This document shows, piece after piece, positions 1-7,721 of a DNA stretch of 64,000 nucleotides. This stretch comes from CALNYS01 sp942490855 (GTDB lineage: Bacteria; Planctomycetota; Phycisphaerae; Phycisphaerales; UBA1924). Position 1 is the stretch's first letter. Every line of letters starts with the position of its first letter. A program made the position numbers and the translations under genes. The stretch spans positions 196,336-260,335 of the forward strand of contig CALNYS010000002.1 in the NCBI GenBank assembly GCA_942490855.1, read 5' to 3'. The notes below the pieces were generated by a model. That model did no database searches. It had not been told where the DNA came from and saw nothing but the letters and a program-made list of their open reading frames with translations.

Positions 1-179
1 GCCCACGTCGAAGCGCGCAGCAGCGTCTCAACCGACCGCTCGCCCCCGCCGATCGTGCGCACCACGAGGTACACCACGGGCAGCAGCACCACCGCCGCGG
101 CCGCGGCCGCGCACACCCCAAGCCCCCACGCACGCGGGGCCGAGCGGGTCGCCGGAGTAGGCAGGGCGAGTTGGGTCAT
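1..179 (-). CDS. Iron(III) ABC transporter permease, N-terminal fragment
   Basis: This is the start of an inner-membrane permease that runs off the left edge of the window. Translation from the ATG at 179 gives about 59 residues: a short cytoplasmic leader, then one hydrophobic helix (roughly residues 22-40, ending LLPVVYLVVRT) followed by a Gly/Glu-rich stretch. FbpB/CysT-type permeases begin in the same way. It starts only 5 bases after the stop of the iron-binding protein gene, so the two are almost certainly one operon and this protein would pass Fe3+ delivered by that binding protein. The name rests mainly on this position plus the first membrane segment, because the diagnostic EAA loop lies outside the window. 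Confidence 0.75.
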   Translation of the reverse strand, partial: MTQLALPTPATRSAPRAWGLGVCAAAAAAVVLLPVVYLVVRTIGGGERSVETLLRASTW

Positions 180-184
180 CGTGG

Positions 185-1183
185 TTAGGGCAGCGCGCCG
201 GTCTCGCGCAGCATGTCGAGCGTGCCGCGGAGGTCGGAGAGATCAGACAGATCGATCGCCGGGGGCTCGAGCCGGTCGAGCGGACGCAGCCCCTCGGGCG
301 GCGCGACGCCGGCGATCAGCGGGTACTCGAACGTGCGCGCCGCGAAGTCTTCCTGTGCCTCTTCGCTCAGCATCGAGGCGATCAGCGCGTGGGCGTTGTC
401 GAGTGTCTCGGCGTTGCGCTTCGCGGACCGCAGCACGCCCGCGCCCGCGACGTTCACCAGCGCGCCGGGGTCGCCCGACGCCGGGAACGCGTTCGCGGCC
501 GGGAACCCGGGGTCCTCCGCGAGGAACCGCATGAGGTAGTAGTGATTGACCAGCCCGAGGTCGATCTCGCCCGCGCCGACGGCGCGCACGATCGCGGAGT
601 TCTTGGGGTAGTCCGTCGCGCCGTTGGCGATCATGCCAAGGAGCCACTCGCGGGTGCGGTCGTCGCCGTGCGTCACGCGCATCGCGCTGACGAAGGACTG
701 GAACGACCCGTTCGCCGGGGCCCACGCCACGCGGTTCTTCCACTCGGGTTTGGTCAGCTCGAAAACCGACGTGGGGACGTCCGTCTCCGTCAGCGCGTCG
801 GTGTTGTAGACGATGGTGCGCGCCCGCCCGGTCACGCCGACCCACACCCCCTGCGGCGAGCGGTACGCCGGGTCAACGAGAGCGGTCAGCTCGCCCGGCA
901 GGCTGCGCAGACGCCCGGCCTCCGCGAGGGCGCCGAGGGCGCCGGCGTCCTGAGCGATGAACACGTCCGCCGGCGTGCGCGATCCTTCTTCAAGAAGGAG
1001 CGCCGCCAGCTCGGCCGTCCCGCCGTAGCGGACTTTCACCTCGACGCCGCTCTCGGCCTCGAAACGCTCGATGGCCGGGCCGATGAGGGACTCGGAACGC
1101 CCGCTGTAGACGACGAGCGGCTCGGCCGCGGCCGCGGCCGCGGCGATGAGGGCGAGCAGAGAGACAATCAGTCGTGTGCGCAT
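185..1183 (-). CDS. Periplasmic iron(III)-binding protein of an ABC transporter (FbpA/FutA type)
   Basis: A 332-residue extracytoplasmic solute-binding protein. It has a signal peptide (MRTR, then a Leu/Ala-rich core ending AAAAAEP). The mature protein opens LVVYSGRSESLIGPAIERF, the typical first strand of family-1 ferric-iron binding proteins. Further family marks are TPADVFIAQDAGALGAL, VWVGVTGRARTIVYN and a late GLVNHYYL whose adjacent tyrosines match the iron-ligand pair of FbpA/FutA. The length is normal for the family. An AGGAG ribosome site lies about 8 bases before the ATG. The promoter 40-70 bases upstream carries a Fur-like palindrome, and the permease follows 5 bases after the stop. 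Specificity for iron rather than another oxyanion or metal is inferred from the double tyrosine and the operator. Confidence 0.9.
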   Translation of the reverse strand: MRTRLIVSLLALIAAAAAAAEPLVVYSGRSESLIGPAIERFEAESGVEVKVRYGGTAELAALLLEEGSRTPADVFIAQDAGALGALAEAGRLRSLPGELTALVDPAYRSPQGVWVGVTGRARTIVYNTDALTETDVPTSVFELTKPEWKNRVAWAPANGSFQSFVSAMRVTHGDDRTREWLLGMIANGATDYPKNSAIVRAVGAGEIDLGLVNHYYLMRFLAEDPGFPAANAFPASGDPGALVNVAGAGVLRSAKRNAETLDNAHALIASMLSEEAQEDFAARTFEYPLIAGVAPPEGLRPLDRLEPPAIDLSDLSDLRGTLDMLRETGALP

Positions 1184-1222
1184 GAGAATGGCTCCTGATC
1201 GGGACGAGAACCCGAACGAGCC

Positions 1223-1251
1223 ATTCTATTGAGACTAGGTCTCAATTGCAA
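1223..1251 (-). promoter_or_regulatory. Promoter with Fur-like operator for the iron transporter
   Basis: On the minus strand there is a -35 element TTGCAA (1251-1246), a 17-base spacer and a -10 element TAGAAT (1228-1223). The spacer is almost entirely a palindrome: ATTGAGAC / TAG / GTCTCAAT at 1228-1246. Its TGAGACY-N-RGTCTCA core has the 7-1-7 symmetry of Fur boxes. A protein bound here would cover the RNA polymerase contact region, as expected for iron repression. A second copy of essentially the same site stands before the dockerin/imelysin operon at 59885-59905. The palindrome is plain in the sequence; Fur as the binder is inference. Confidence 0.7.
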
Positions 1252-1261
1252 CGCCAGCGGT

Positions 1262-2317
1262 TCAGAAGCAGGAGCCCCAGGCGGCGAGCATGATGGCCAG
1301 GTCCCCGGCGTCGACGGAGCCGCTGTTGTCGATATCCGCGCTGCCGGACCCGCCCCAGCCCGCGAGCAGGATCGCGAGGTCGCTCGCGCCGACGCTGCCG
1401 TCGGAATCGAGGTCTGCCGGGCAGTCGCCGGCGATCTGGATCGTGCTCGGCCCGACGATCGTGAGCGTGTAGTCGGACGTCGCCCGGAAGGACGCCCACT
1501 GCGAGGTCACCATCGTGTAGGTCCGCCCGGTGAAGAGGAGCGCCGAGACGTGCGCGGTGCCGCGGGGCGTGCCGTCGGCGGCGAACCCGTTGCCGAGCCC
1601 GTAATCGAGCTGGTTGGTGAGCGGCAGCGTCGGATCAAACTCGCCCTCGTAGAACGACGCCCACGTGTCCTCGGCGAGGGGGTGAACAGAATCGAGCGTG
1701 TAGAGCCCGCTGACGGGGACGGTGAACTCGATGGCGTCGTAGGCGACGGGCCCGAGCCCGGAGATCCCCACGATGGAGAAGGGGCGGTCCCACATCGGGC
1801 GGCCGGTCGTCGTGGAGTCGATCACGGTGGTGACGTCCGAGGCGGAGGCAAGGTAGTGGAGCTCGACGTCGCGCAGCCCCGCGATGTAGGGCGAGGGGGT
1901 GCCCGAGAAAGTCCAGGTGTAGTCGCCCGGTCCGGATGGTTCGAGGAAGGAACCGGTCGCGTCGGCGAGCGGGTACTCGGCGATGGAGACCTCGCCGCCC
2001 ACGAAGTCCCATTCGAGGGTGGAGGCGAAGGGCGGGACGACGGTGATATCGAGGTCGGCCGACCACGGGGCCGAGCCGCCGCCGAAGTCGCCAAAGACTG
2101 TGATCCATCGCGCGGTGAGCCCGACGCCCGCGATGAAGTCCGCGCCTGAGGCAGGGACCACGACAGTCGTCCCGGCGGCGGGGACGTCGAGGTCATCAAC
2201 CGCCACGCTCTCAAGCAGGCGCAGCGCCCCGGGGGCGCTCGCGACGGGGAGGAGCAGGAACGCCGCGGCAGCGGCTTTCGCGGCGAGGGAGAGGCGCGGT
2301 GTGGTCGGCGTGTTCAT
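1262..2317 (-). CDS. Secreted dockerin-repeat protein of unknown function
   Basis: A 351-residue exported protein. An N-terminal signal peptide (hydrophobic stretch about residues 10-30, ending VASAPGA) is followed by a body of about 260 residues rich in beta-type sequence with no catalytic motif I recognise. The C-terminus has two dockerin-like calcium-binding repeats: DLDSDGSVGASDLAILLAGWG, then DIDNSGSVDAGDLAIMLAAWG ending SCF. Each has the D-x-D/N-x-D/S-G-x-V-x-x-x-D loop. It ends just upstream of the iron-transporter promoter and reads in the same direction, but it is probably separate because a strong promoter lies between. The function of the body is unknown; the two-repeat tail is shared with five other proteins in this window. 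Confidence 0.85.
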   Translation of the reverse strand: MNTPTTPRLSLAAKAAAAAFLLLPVASAPGALRLLESVAVDDLDVPAAGTTVVVPASGADFIAGVGLTARWITVFGDFGGGSAPWSADLDITVVPPFASTLEWDFVGGEVSIAEYPLADATGSFLEPSGPGDYTWTFSGTPSPYIAGLRDVELHYLASASDVTTVIDSTTTGRPMWDRPFSIVGISGLGPVAYDAIEFTVPVSGLYTLDSVHPLAEDTWASFYEGEFDPTLPLTNQLDYGLGNGFAADGTPRGTAHVSALLFTGRTYTMVTSQWASFRATSDYTLTIVGPSTIQIAGDCPADLDSDGSVGASDLAILLAGWGGSGSADIDNSGSVDAGDLAIMLAAWGSCF

Positions 2318-2504
2318 GCCATTGAGAGTAGAGCCAAACCGCCCGGATTCAAATACTGAAATGGCGGTTCGGCACGCCCCCGGCCCTCACAGGATGCCCG
2401 ACGCGCTTTTCTTGGATCCCGCCGCGAACGGGGCCGCGCGAGCGGGGCGTGGAGTGGTTCTGCGCGTAGAATCACGGCACGTCCACGCACGGAAGGGAAC
2501 CGTC

Positions 2505-3482
2505 ATGAAGATCGTCAAGGTGCTTTTGGTTGTCGGGTTGATTCTGGTTATCGCGGTCGCGGTAGTCGGCGCGGTCGCGCTGGGGAACCTCGACCGCGCC
2601 GCGAAGATCGGCATCGAGCGGGGCGGGTCGTACGCGCTGGGCGTCGATACGACGCTCGAGAAAGCGGACATCGGCGTGCTCTCGGGCACGTTCTCGATGG
2701 ACCGGCTCACCGTCGCCAACCCCGCCGGGTTCAGCACCCCCCACTTCCTCGCGCTGGGCGCGGGGAACGTGAAGGTCTCCTACGGCTCGCTCATGGAGGA
2801 CACCATCATCCTCCCCGAGCTCACGCTGAGCAGCATCGACGTCTACCTCGACAAGGAAGACGGCACGAGCAACTACCAGACGATCATGGAGAACCTCAAG
2901 AAGTTCGAGTCGGGCGAGACGCCCCCCGAGCCGGCGCCCGGCGGCGGGACGAGCAAGAAGCTCATCATCGAGAAGCTGAACATCACCGGCATCGTCGTCC
3001 ACGCCGAGGTGCTCGGGAGCGAGCCCACGGCCGTGAACGTGGACGCGATCCACCTCACGAACGTCGGCACCGCGGGCGGCGACACGCTCGAGCTCGCGGG
3101 CGTCGCGGCGGTCGTCGTGCAGGCCGTCATGATCGCCGCGGTCCAGGCCGGCGCCGGCGTGCTGCCCGACGCGCTCATCGGCGAGCTCCAGTCCGGGCTC
3201 TCCGGGCTCAGCTCCCTGTCGGACCTCGGCGTCGGGCTCACTGCTGACATCGGCGGCGCGGTGCAGGACCTCAGCGGGCTCGCGGACAACCTTGCCAACG
3301 GCGTGATCACGAGCACGCAGGACCTCGCCAAGGGCATCGAGGACAGCGTCAACGAGAGCGTGAACGAGATCGGCGACCAGCTCGAGGACGCCGGCAAGGG
3401 GCTCGAAGACGCGGCGAAGGGGATCGGCGATCTCTTCGGCGGCAAGAAGAAGGACGACGGCGGGGGCGGCGGCGGGTTCTAA
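2505..3482 (+). CDS. Membrane-anchored AsmA-like protein
   Basis: A 325-residue protein starting at the ATG at 2505, which has GGAAGGGAA 5-14 bases before it; a longer upstream reading frame has no ribosome site. One N-terminal membrane helix (about residues 3-27, VKVLLVVGLILVIAVAVVGAV) is followed by a region resembling the AsmA/DUF748 superfamily: GVDTTLEKADIGVLSGTFSM, DRLTVANPAGF, then ILPELTLSSIDVYLDKE. AsmA-like proteins span the cell envelope and are linked to lipid transport or outer-membrane biogenesis. The last 150 residues are low-complexity helical sequence (repeated GLSGLSSL, DLAKGIEDSVNES), ending in a lysine run and a glycine tail. Family placement is by pattern only. Confidence 0.75.
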   Translation: MKIVKVLLVVGLILVIAVAVVGAVALGNLDRAAKIGIERGGSYALGVDTTLEKADIGVLSGTFSMDRLTVANPAGFSTPHFLALGAGNVKVSYGSLMEDTIILPELTLSSIDVYLDKEDGTSNYQTIMENLKKFESGETPPEPAPGGGTSKKLIIEKLNITGIVVHAEVLGSEPTAVNVDAIHLTNVGTAGGDTLELAGVAAVVVQAVMIAAVQAGAGVLPDALIGELQSGLSGLSSLSDLGVGLTADIGGAVQDLSGLADNLANGVITSTQDLAKGIEDSVNESVNEIGDQLEDAGKGLEDAAKGIGDLFGGKKKDDGGGGGGF

Positions 3483-3489
3483 CCGCGCC

Positions 3490-4326
3490 TCACTCGGCCG
3501 GCGCCCACACCGCGCCCGATTCGATCCACTCGCGCAGCGCCGCGATCTCTTCCATGCTCGGCTGGCGATCCCCCGGGGGCATCGAAAGCTCGGGGTGCGA
3601 CCCTGTCACGCTCTGGTAGAGGAGGCTGGCGTCGGGATCGCCCGGGATCACGGCGGGGCCCGACCCGCCGCCGGCGAGGATCGCCCGCGCCGTCGTCAGC
3701 GAGAGCCCGCCCGCGGGGCGCTCGCCCGAGCCGTGACAGCTGTAGCAGTACGTCGAGAGCACCGGGCGCACCTGCTGCTCGAACGCGACGAGGCGCAGAT
3801 CGCCGGGCTCGACTTCCATGTCCGGGGTGAGATCGAGCTGGGTGACGGGCTTGGGCGTGCCGACGCCGTAGGTGTAGACCAACCCGCCGCCGTGGTGCGC
3901 CGCCGACGCGGCCCAGTACGCGCTCGCACCCGACGCGCCCGCCGCGAGCCACGCGCCCGTCACGGCGAGCGAGCGCTTGGGCAGCCACGCGCCCAGCGCG
4001 AGCACGCCCGCGAGCGTCGCGATGAGCGTCGCCTGCTCGCCGAGGCCCTCGTGGTCGTGCGCGAGCTGACGGGCGACCCTCGGCGGGTCCCCCTTCGCGT
4101 CGTACGCCCGCTCGCCCGTGATCTTCGCTCCCCACGCCCCGCCGGCCGCGAGCACGCACGCCAGGAGGGCGGCGATCCGCAGCGAGGGGCGTTTGGCCAG
4201 CGCGATCGCGGAGGCCAGCGCCAGCACCGCGGCGAGGGCGGTGAGGACGATCGGCGCGTGGACCATCGCCGCGTGGCTCGTTGACGGGTGATTGAAGGTT
4301 TCGAGGAGTTCGTTGGGTGTGAGCAT
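3490..4326 (-). CDS. Multi-pass membrane protein with C-terminal planctomycete-type cytochrome c domain
   Basis: A 278-residue protein. The start at 4326 is chosen because AGGAGG lies 6 bases upstream. The N-terminal half has four hydrophobic segments with histidines in or near them (HAAMVHAPIVLTALAAVLALA, LRIAALLACVLAAGGAWG and so on), resembling DUF2231-type membrane domains. The C-terminal half carries a haem c site YCYSCHG (CxxCH) in the context FEQQVRPVLSTYCYSCHG, then GLSLTTARAILAGG, IPGDPDASLLYQSV and the distal methionine region ELSMPPGD. This is the usual layout of planctomycete cytochrome-C domains, which predicts a periplasmic electron-transfer role. It ends 7 bases from the convergent gene on the plus strand. 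Redox partner unknown. Confidence 0.85.
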   Translation of the reverse strand: MLTPNELLETFNHPSTSHAAMVHAPIVLTALAAVLALASAIALAKRPSLRIAALLACVLAAGGAWGAKITGERAYDAKGDPPRVARQLAHDHEGLGEQATLIATLAGVLALGAWLPKRSLAVTGAWLAAGASGASAYWAASAAHHGGGLVYTYGVGTPKPVTQLDLTPDMEVEPGDLRLVAFEQQVRPVLSTYCYSCHGSGERPAGGLSLTTARAILAGGGSGPAVIPGDPDASLLYQSVTGSHPELSMPPGDRQPSMEEIAALREWIESGAVWAPAE

Positions 4327-4384
4327 GAGGCCTCCTAGCGGGGTACATCGGCCGGACACCCGCCACACACCCAGCGAGTCCTCT

Positions 4385-5305
4385 TTATTCGCTGGGCACG
4401 TGGACCTCGGCGATCATGCAGCGGGCGCTGCCGCCCCCGACCCGCTCGATCGTCGCGATGTCCGCCGAGACGATCGCCCCGGACGCCGCGAGCACCCGGA
4501 GCTGCTCGGGCGTGAACGCCGCGCGGGCCTGCTCGGACATCACGACGAGCGGGTCGCCCGACCCCGAGCGGAGCATCAGCGCGTTCCCGGCAAAGCGAGC
4601 GGCCTGCGCGCGGGAGATCTCAACGAGTCGGCGCCCGGCGCTGCCCAGGCGCGCGAGGACCGCGCCGCGCTCGCTCTCGTCGATCGACTCGCTGCACACG
4701 ATCGCGACGCTGTCGCCTACCGCCATCATCACGTTGGTGTGGTAATAGGGCGTGCCGTCGGCGTCGCGCGCTGTGAAGCGGAGCGTTTCCACCCCCAGCT
4801 CGCGCTCGACCGCGTCGAGGCCCGCGTCGGTCGTGCGCGCGGACCGGCACGCGAACGCGAGGGGCGCGTGGTGATCGAACACCAGGCTGCCCGTGCCCTC
4901 GACAAACGCGCCGCGCTCGGCGAGCGCGGTGAGATCGACGCGGCGCGCCCAGCGGGCGCCCGTCGCCTCTTCGACGCGCTCGATCAGTTCGGGGCGCACC
5001 TCGACGCGCCGCGACGCGGTCGCCATCGGGTACAGCACCGCGTGCCCGCTCGCGTGGAACGACAGCCAGTTGTTCGGGAAGACCGAGTCGGGCGTGCGCA
5101 CGTCGGCGCGGTCGTCGGCGACGATGACGCCCACGCCGGCCGCGTCGAGAGCCCCGGCGAGACGTTCGAACTCCTCGCCCGCCGCCCGCGCCAGCTCGTC
5201 GGGCGACACCCCGGGCTCTCGGCGCTGGAAGGCGTTCGACGCGGCGGTCTCCTCGTCGAAGGCGAACCAGCGGGGGCGGATCATGAGGACGCGGTGAGTC
5301 AGCAC
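4385..5305 (-). CDS. ctlX: CtlX-like citrulline hydrolase / arginine-deiminase-fold protein
   Basis: A 306-residue member of the amidinotransferase / arginine deiminase superfamily, closest by motif to CtlX. Visible family marks are the opening HRVLMIRPRWFAFDEETA, the substrate Asp/Asn region TPDSVFPNNWLSFH, EGTGSLVFDHHAPLAFACRSARTT, the catalytic histidine in YYHTNVMM, and a C-terminal nucleophilic cysteine in GGGSARCMIAE. All catalytic positions appear intact, so the enzyme should be active on a guanidino or ureido compound such as citrulline. The start is GTG at 5305 with AGAAGG upstream; it includes the residues that normally precede MIRP in this family. The 378-bp region beyond its start separates it from a divergent surface-protein gene. 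Confidence 0.85.
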   Translation of the reverse strand: MLTHRVLMIRPRWFAFDEETAASNAFQRREPGVSPDELARAAGEEFERLAGALDAAGVGVIVADDRADVRTPDSVFPNNWLSFHASGHAVLYPMATASRRVEVRPELIERVEEATGARWARRVDLTALAERGAFVEGTGSLVFDHHAPLAFACRSARTTDAGLDAVERELGVETLRFTARDADGTPYYHTNVMMAVGDSVAIVCSESIDESERGAVLARLGSAGRRLVEISRAQAARFAGNALMLRSGSGDPLVVMSEQARAAFTPEQLRVLAASGAIVSADIATIERVGGGSARCMIAEVHVPSE

Positions 5306-5683
5306 GTGGAAACCTTCTGATGCTCCCCAAACGCGGGCAGCGCTAGCAAAGACCGACCATGGATGCTGACAGGTCCCGAAGGTGTCACTTTGGGGAAGAC
5401 AGGCAATCGAGAGGCCTCTGAAGAGCGTTTTCGGGCGTAAGAGAGTGCGGGTCGTAACGGAGAGTCGTAAAGAATGGCTTGGACCCCCGTCAGATTTGGT
5501 CTATATTCGAGATCGTAGCTGGTACAGCGAGTGGAAAGAGACACGTCACTCCCTTTTCACACTGCTGGGCCTAATGGGCTGCCGGGCGTCTCTGACGTCC
5601 GTTTCGCCACTCGTGCGCGTGCATGGGGGCAACACGTGTGCTCGAGCGCTGAGTCGCTTGAGCAGGAGAGGAAAGGGATAGAT
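5306..5683. other. 378-bp intergenic region, lower in GC, no convincing gene
   Basis: This spacer between the divergent ctlX and PEP-CTERM genes is visibly less GC-rich than its surroundings. Short open frames exist on both strands, but they lack ribosome sites, recognisable motifs and the codon bias of the neighbours. A plausible promoter reads rightward within it, leaving an unusually long transcribed leader of about 165 bases before the PEP-CTERM gene. No tRNA, CRISPR or clear riboswitch fold was seen. Confidence 0.6.
5479..5507 (+). promoter_or_regulatory. Putative sigma-70-type promoter for the PEP-CTERM gene
   Basis: TTGGAC (5479-5484), a 17-base spacer and TATATT (5502-5507) match the housekeeping promoter layout; the -10 is 5/6 to consensus and the -35 only 3/6. 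It points toward the PEP-CTERM gene and would give a leader of about 165 bases. Prediction from pattern only. Confidence 0.4.
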
Positions 5684-6280
5684 ATGAAGACTCTGGCTCT
5701 GATCGCCGCTGCTGGTCTTTCCAGCACCGCGATGGCGCAGATCGGCGCTACCGCCGACAACATCCTCGATGTGTCCGGCGCCGTCCGCGGCACGAGCAAC
5801 TTCACGCTCGACATCAACTTCGACAGCTTCAGCTTCGACGCTTCGGGCGCTGCGGGCAACGCTGTTCTCACCGCCAACATCGGCGCTGGCAACACCATCA
5901 CCGGCATCGGCTGGGACGTGGACATCGAGACCGTCGGCGCTAGCTGGCTCTCCGAGCCCACCTTCCGTTTCGCCGACAGCTCCTTCGCGGACGCTGGCCT
6001 GTTCCTCACCGTTGGTGCTGGTAGCGACGCCCCCGGCGCCGCCAACTTCAACTCCGGTGGCATCCTCGACCTCTCGGATAACGGCATCCCGAACATCACG
6101 CTCGTGGACGGCGTTCTCCAGATCGAGATCTTCGAAAGCTACGACGACGTCGCCGGCGCCATCGATGCCATGCTCAGCGGCACCCTGACCCTTGGTCTGG
6201 CCAACGCTGTTCCCGCTCCGGGCGCTGCCGCCCTCTTCGGCCTCGGCGCCCTCGGCGCCACCCGCCGTCGTCGCGGCTAA
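5684..6280 (+). CDS. PEP-CTERM-like sorted surface/exopolysaccharide-associated protein
   Basis: A 198-residue exported protein. The start at 5684 follows a very purine-rich ribosome site (AGGAGAGGAAAGGG). A short signal peptide MKTLALIAAAGLSSTAMAQ precedes a body of repeated beta-strand-like segments containing many Asp, Asn, Gly and Phe residues and no catalytic motif. The C-terminus is a sorting signal: VPAPGAAALFGLGALGATRRRRG, that is a VPxP motif, a hydrophobic helix and an arginine tail. This matches PEP-CTERM signals processed by exosortases. No exosortase gene is in the window. It is monocistronic, with its own promoter and a terminator just downstream. The body has no identifiable activity. 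Confidence 0.85.
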   Translation: MKTLALIAAAGLSSTAMAQIGATADNILDVSGAVRGTSNFTLDINFDSFSFDASGAAGNAVLTANIGAGNTITGIGWDVDIETVGASWLSEPTFRFADSSFADAGLFLTVGAGSDAPGAANFNSGGILDLSDNGIPNITLVDGVLQIEIFESYDDVAGAIDAMLSGTLTLGLANAVPAPGAAALFGLGALGATRRRRG

Positions 6281-6337
6281 GTCGAACTGATACCCTTGTT
6301 CGTGCTTTAGGCACGAGCTCTCAAACACGTTGCTCAT

Positions 6338-6373
6338 CGCCGCCCTGGCTTCCGCCGGGGCGGCGTTCTTTTT
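6338..6373 (+). terminator. Rho-independent terminator after the PEP-CTERM gene
   Basis: The stem CGCCGCCC (6338-6345) pairs with GGGCGGCG (6358-6365) across a 12-base loop and is followed by TTCTTTTT. It lies about 60 bases after the stop codon and before the convergent membrane-protein gene. Confidence 0.8.
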
Positions 6374-6388
6374 GGAACTACGCAGGAC

Positions 6389-6958
6389 TCACGCCGCCGC
6401 TGAGGCCGTGGGGCGTTCGCGCAGCGCCGAGGCGCCCAGGACCGCGAGCGGCGCGCGCAGCGACGCGTACCACCACGCCGTCATCCCCTGCAGCACGAGG
6501 CTCAGCCCCGCAACCGTCGCGTAGGTCGCGACGACGGCTGTCTTCCACATCCCGTCGAAGTCCACGCTCGCGCCGCTGGACGAGAGCTGCCCCAGCTCCG
6601 GGTACCGCTCGAGCACGCTCGGGCCCGAGAGGCCCGCGTACGTCTGCCACCCGCAGTACGCCAGCACCCCGCCAAGGAGCACCAGCTGGTTAAGCGCCAG
6701 CGCCCGAGGCGCCCGCGGGTTCAGCCGCCCCAGCTCCCGGGCCAAACGCAGCTCGCGCCGCGCGACGGCGATCAGCCCGATCCCCGCGAGCAGGGACGTG
6801 ACGCTGAAGATCCCGAAGAGGACCGCGAAGCCGCCGAAGATCGCTTCGGACCACCCGTTGAAGCGGGCGACGGTCCGCCCGCGCCGGAGGCGGCGGACCG
6901 CCCGGAACGAGGCCAGGAGGCTCGGGGTCGTGCGGGACGAGGACATCTGACGGCTCAT
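6389..6958 (-). CDS. Four-helix integral membrane protein, unknown function
   Basis: A 189-residue protein with a basic N-terminus (many Arg), then hydrophobic helices around residues 37-62 (FGGFAVLFGIFSVTSLLAGIGLIAV), 87-105 (LALNQLVLLGGVLAYCGW), 138-160 and 165-180. Between helices two and three is a soluble loop containing GPSVLERYPELGQL. I do not recognise the family. It is convergent with the PEP-CTERM gene and divergent from the LemA gene. The start could be the first Met (6958) or the Met four codons later; neither has a strong ribosome site. Confidence 0.7.
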   Translation of the reverse strand: MSRQMSSSRTTPSLLASFRAVRRLRRGRTVARFNGWSEAIFGGFAVLFGIFSVTSLLAGIGLIAVARRELRLARELGRLNPRAPRALALNQLVLLGGVLAYCGWQTYAGLSGPSVLERYPELGQLSSSGASVDFDGMWKTAVVATYATVAGLSLVLQGMTAWWYASLRAPLAVLGASALRERPTASAAA

Positions 6959-7109
6959 CGACCATCGGCGCGGGCGTCTTGGGGGGATTCCCGGGCCCCG
7001 TGCGCGACCGAAAGAGGCGGGGACGGGACACGTCAGACGACCTCAGGTGCTGTATACCTAGCGTGCCGGCTCCTCCCGGCCTCACAGGCTCGCCCCGGAG
7101 AACCTTCCC

Positions 7110-7712
7110 ATGTCAGCAACCCTGATCGTCGTGATCGTCCTCGCCGCCCTCGCTCTCGTGCTCGTCCTGTTCGGGATCGGCATCTACAACAAGCTGGTGA
7201 CGCTCAAGAACCGGTACCAGAACGGGTTCTCGCAGATCGAGGTGCAGCTCAAGCGCCGCCACGACCTGATCCCCAACCTCGTCGAGACCGCCAAGGGCTA
7301 CATGAGCCACGAGCGCGAGACGCTCGAAGCGGTCGTCACCGCCCGCAACCAGGCCGCGGGCGTGCTCCAGACCGCCGCCAAGTCCGCCGGCGATCTCTCG
7401 GCGATGGGCGAGCTCGCGGGCGCCGAGACCGCCCTGACCGGCGCGATGAGCAAGCTCTTCGCGGTGATGGAGGCCTACCCCGACCTCAAGGCCAACCAGA
7501 ACATGATGCAGCTCACCGAGGAGCTGACGACGACGGAGAACAAGGTCGCGTTCGCCCGCCAGGCGTACAACGACCAGGCGACGGCGTACAACACCTACCG
7601 CCAGACCTTCCCCCCCATCGTCTTCGCGAACCTCTTCGGGCACGGCGCCAACGCCGCGCTGCTGGACTTCGACGACGCCGAGCTCGAGAACGCCCCGAAG
7701 GTGTCGTTCTAA
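7110..7712 (+). CDS. LemA family membrane protein
   Basis: A 200-residue LemA protein. One N-terminal membrane helix (residues 4-25) is followed by the hallmark YNKLVTLKNRYQNGFSQIEVQLKRRHDLIPNLVETAKGYMSHERETLEAVVTARN and later AYPDLKANQNMMQLTEELTTTENKVAFARQAYND (given here in outline), then a C-terminal FPPIVFANLFG. The length is normal. LemA proteins are membrane-anchored helical proteins of poorly defined role, repeatedly found beside M48 metalloproteases. Here the protease begins 9 bases after this stop codon, so the two are an operon and probably work together in envelope protein quality control. Confidence 0.95.
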   Translation: MSATLIVVIVLAALALVLVLFGIGIYNKLVTLKNRYQNGFSQIEVQLKRRHDLIPNLVETAKGYMSHERETLEAVVTARNQAAGVLQTAAKSAGDLSAMGELAGAETALTGAMSKLFAVMEAYPDLKANQNMMQLTEELTTTENKVAFARQAYNDQATAYNTYRQTFPPIVFANLFGHGANAALLDFDDAELENAPKVSF

Positions 7713-7721
7713 CGCTCGCAC

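Noticed and set aside
5382..5681. Short plus-strand frame (99 codons) before the PEP-CTERM gene, and an opposing 81-codon frame at 5299-5544
   Set aside because: Neither has a ribosome site, neighbour-like codon use or recognisable features. The region fits a leader and promoter better.
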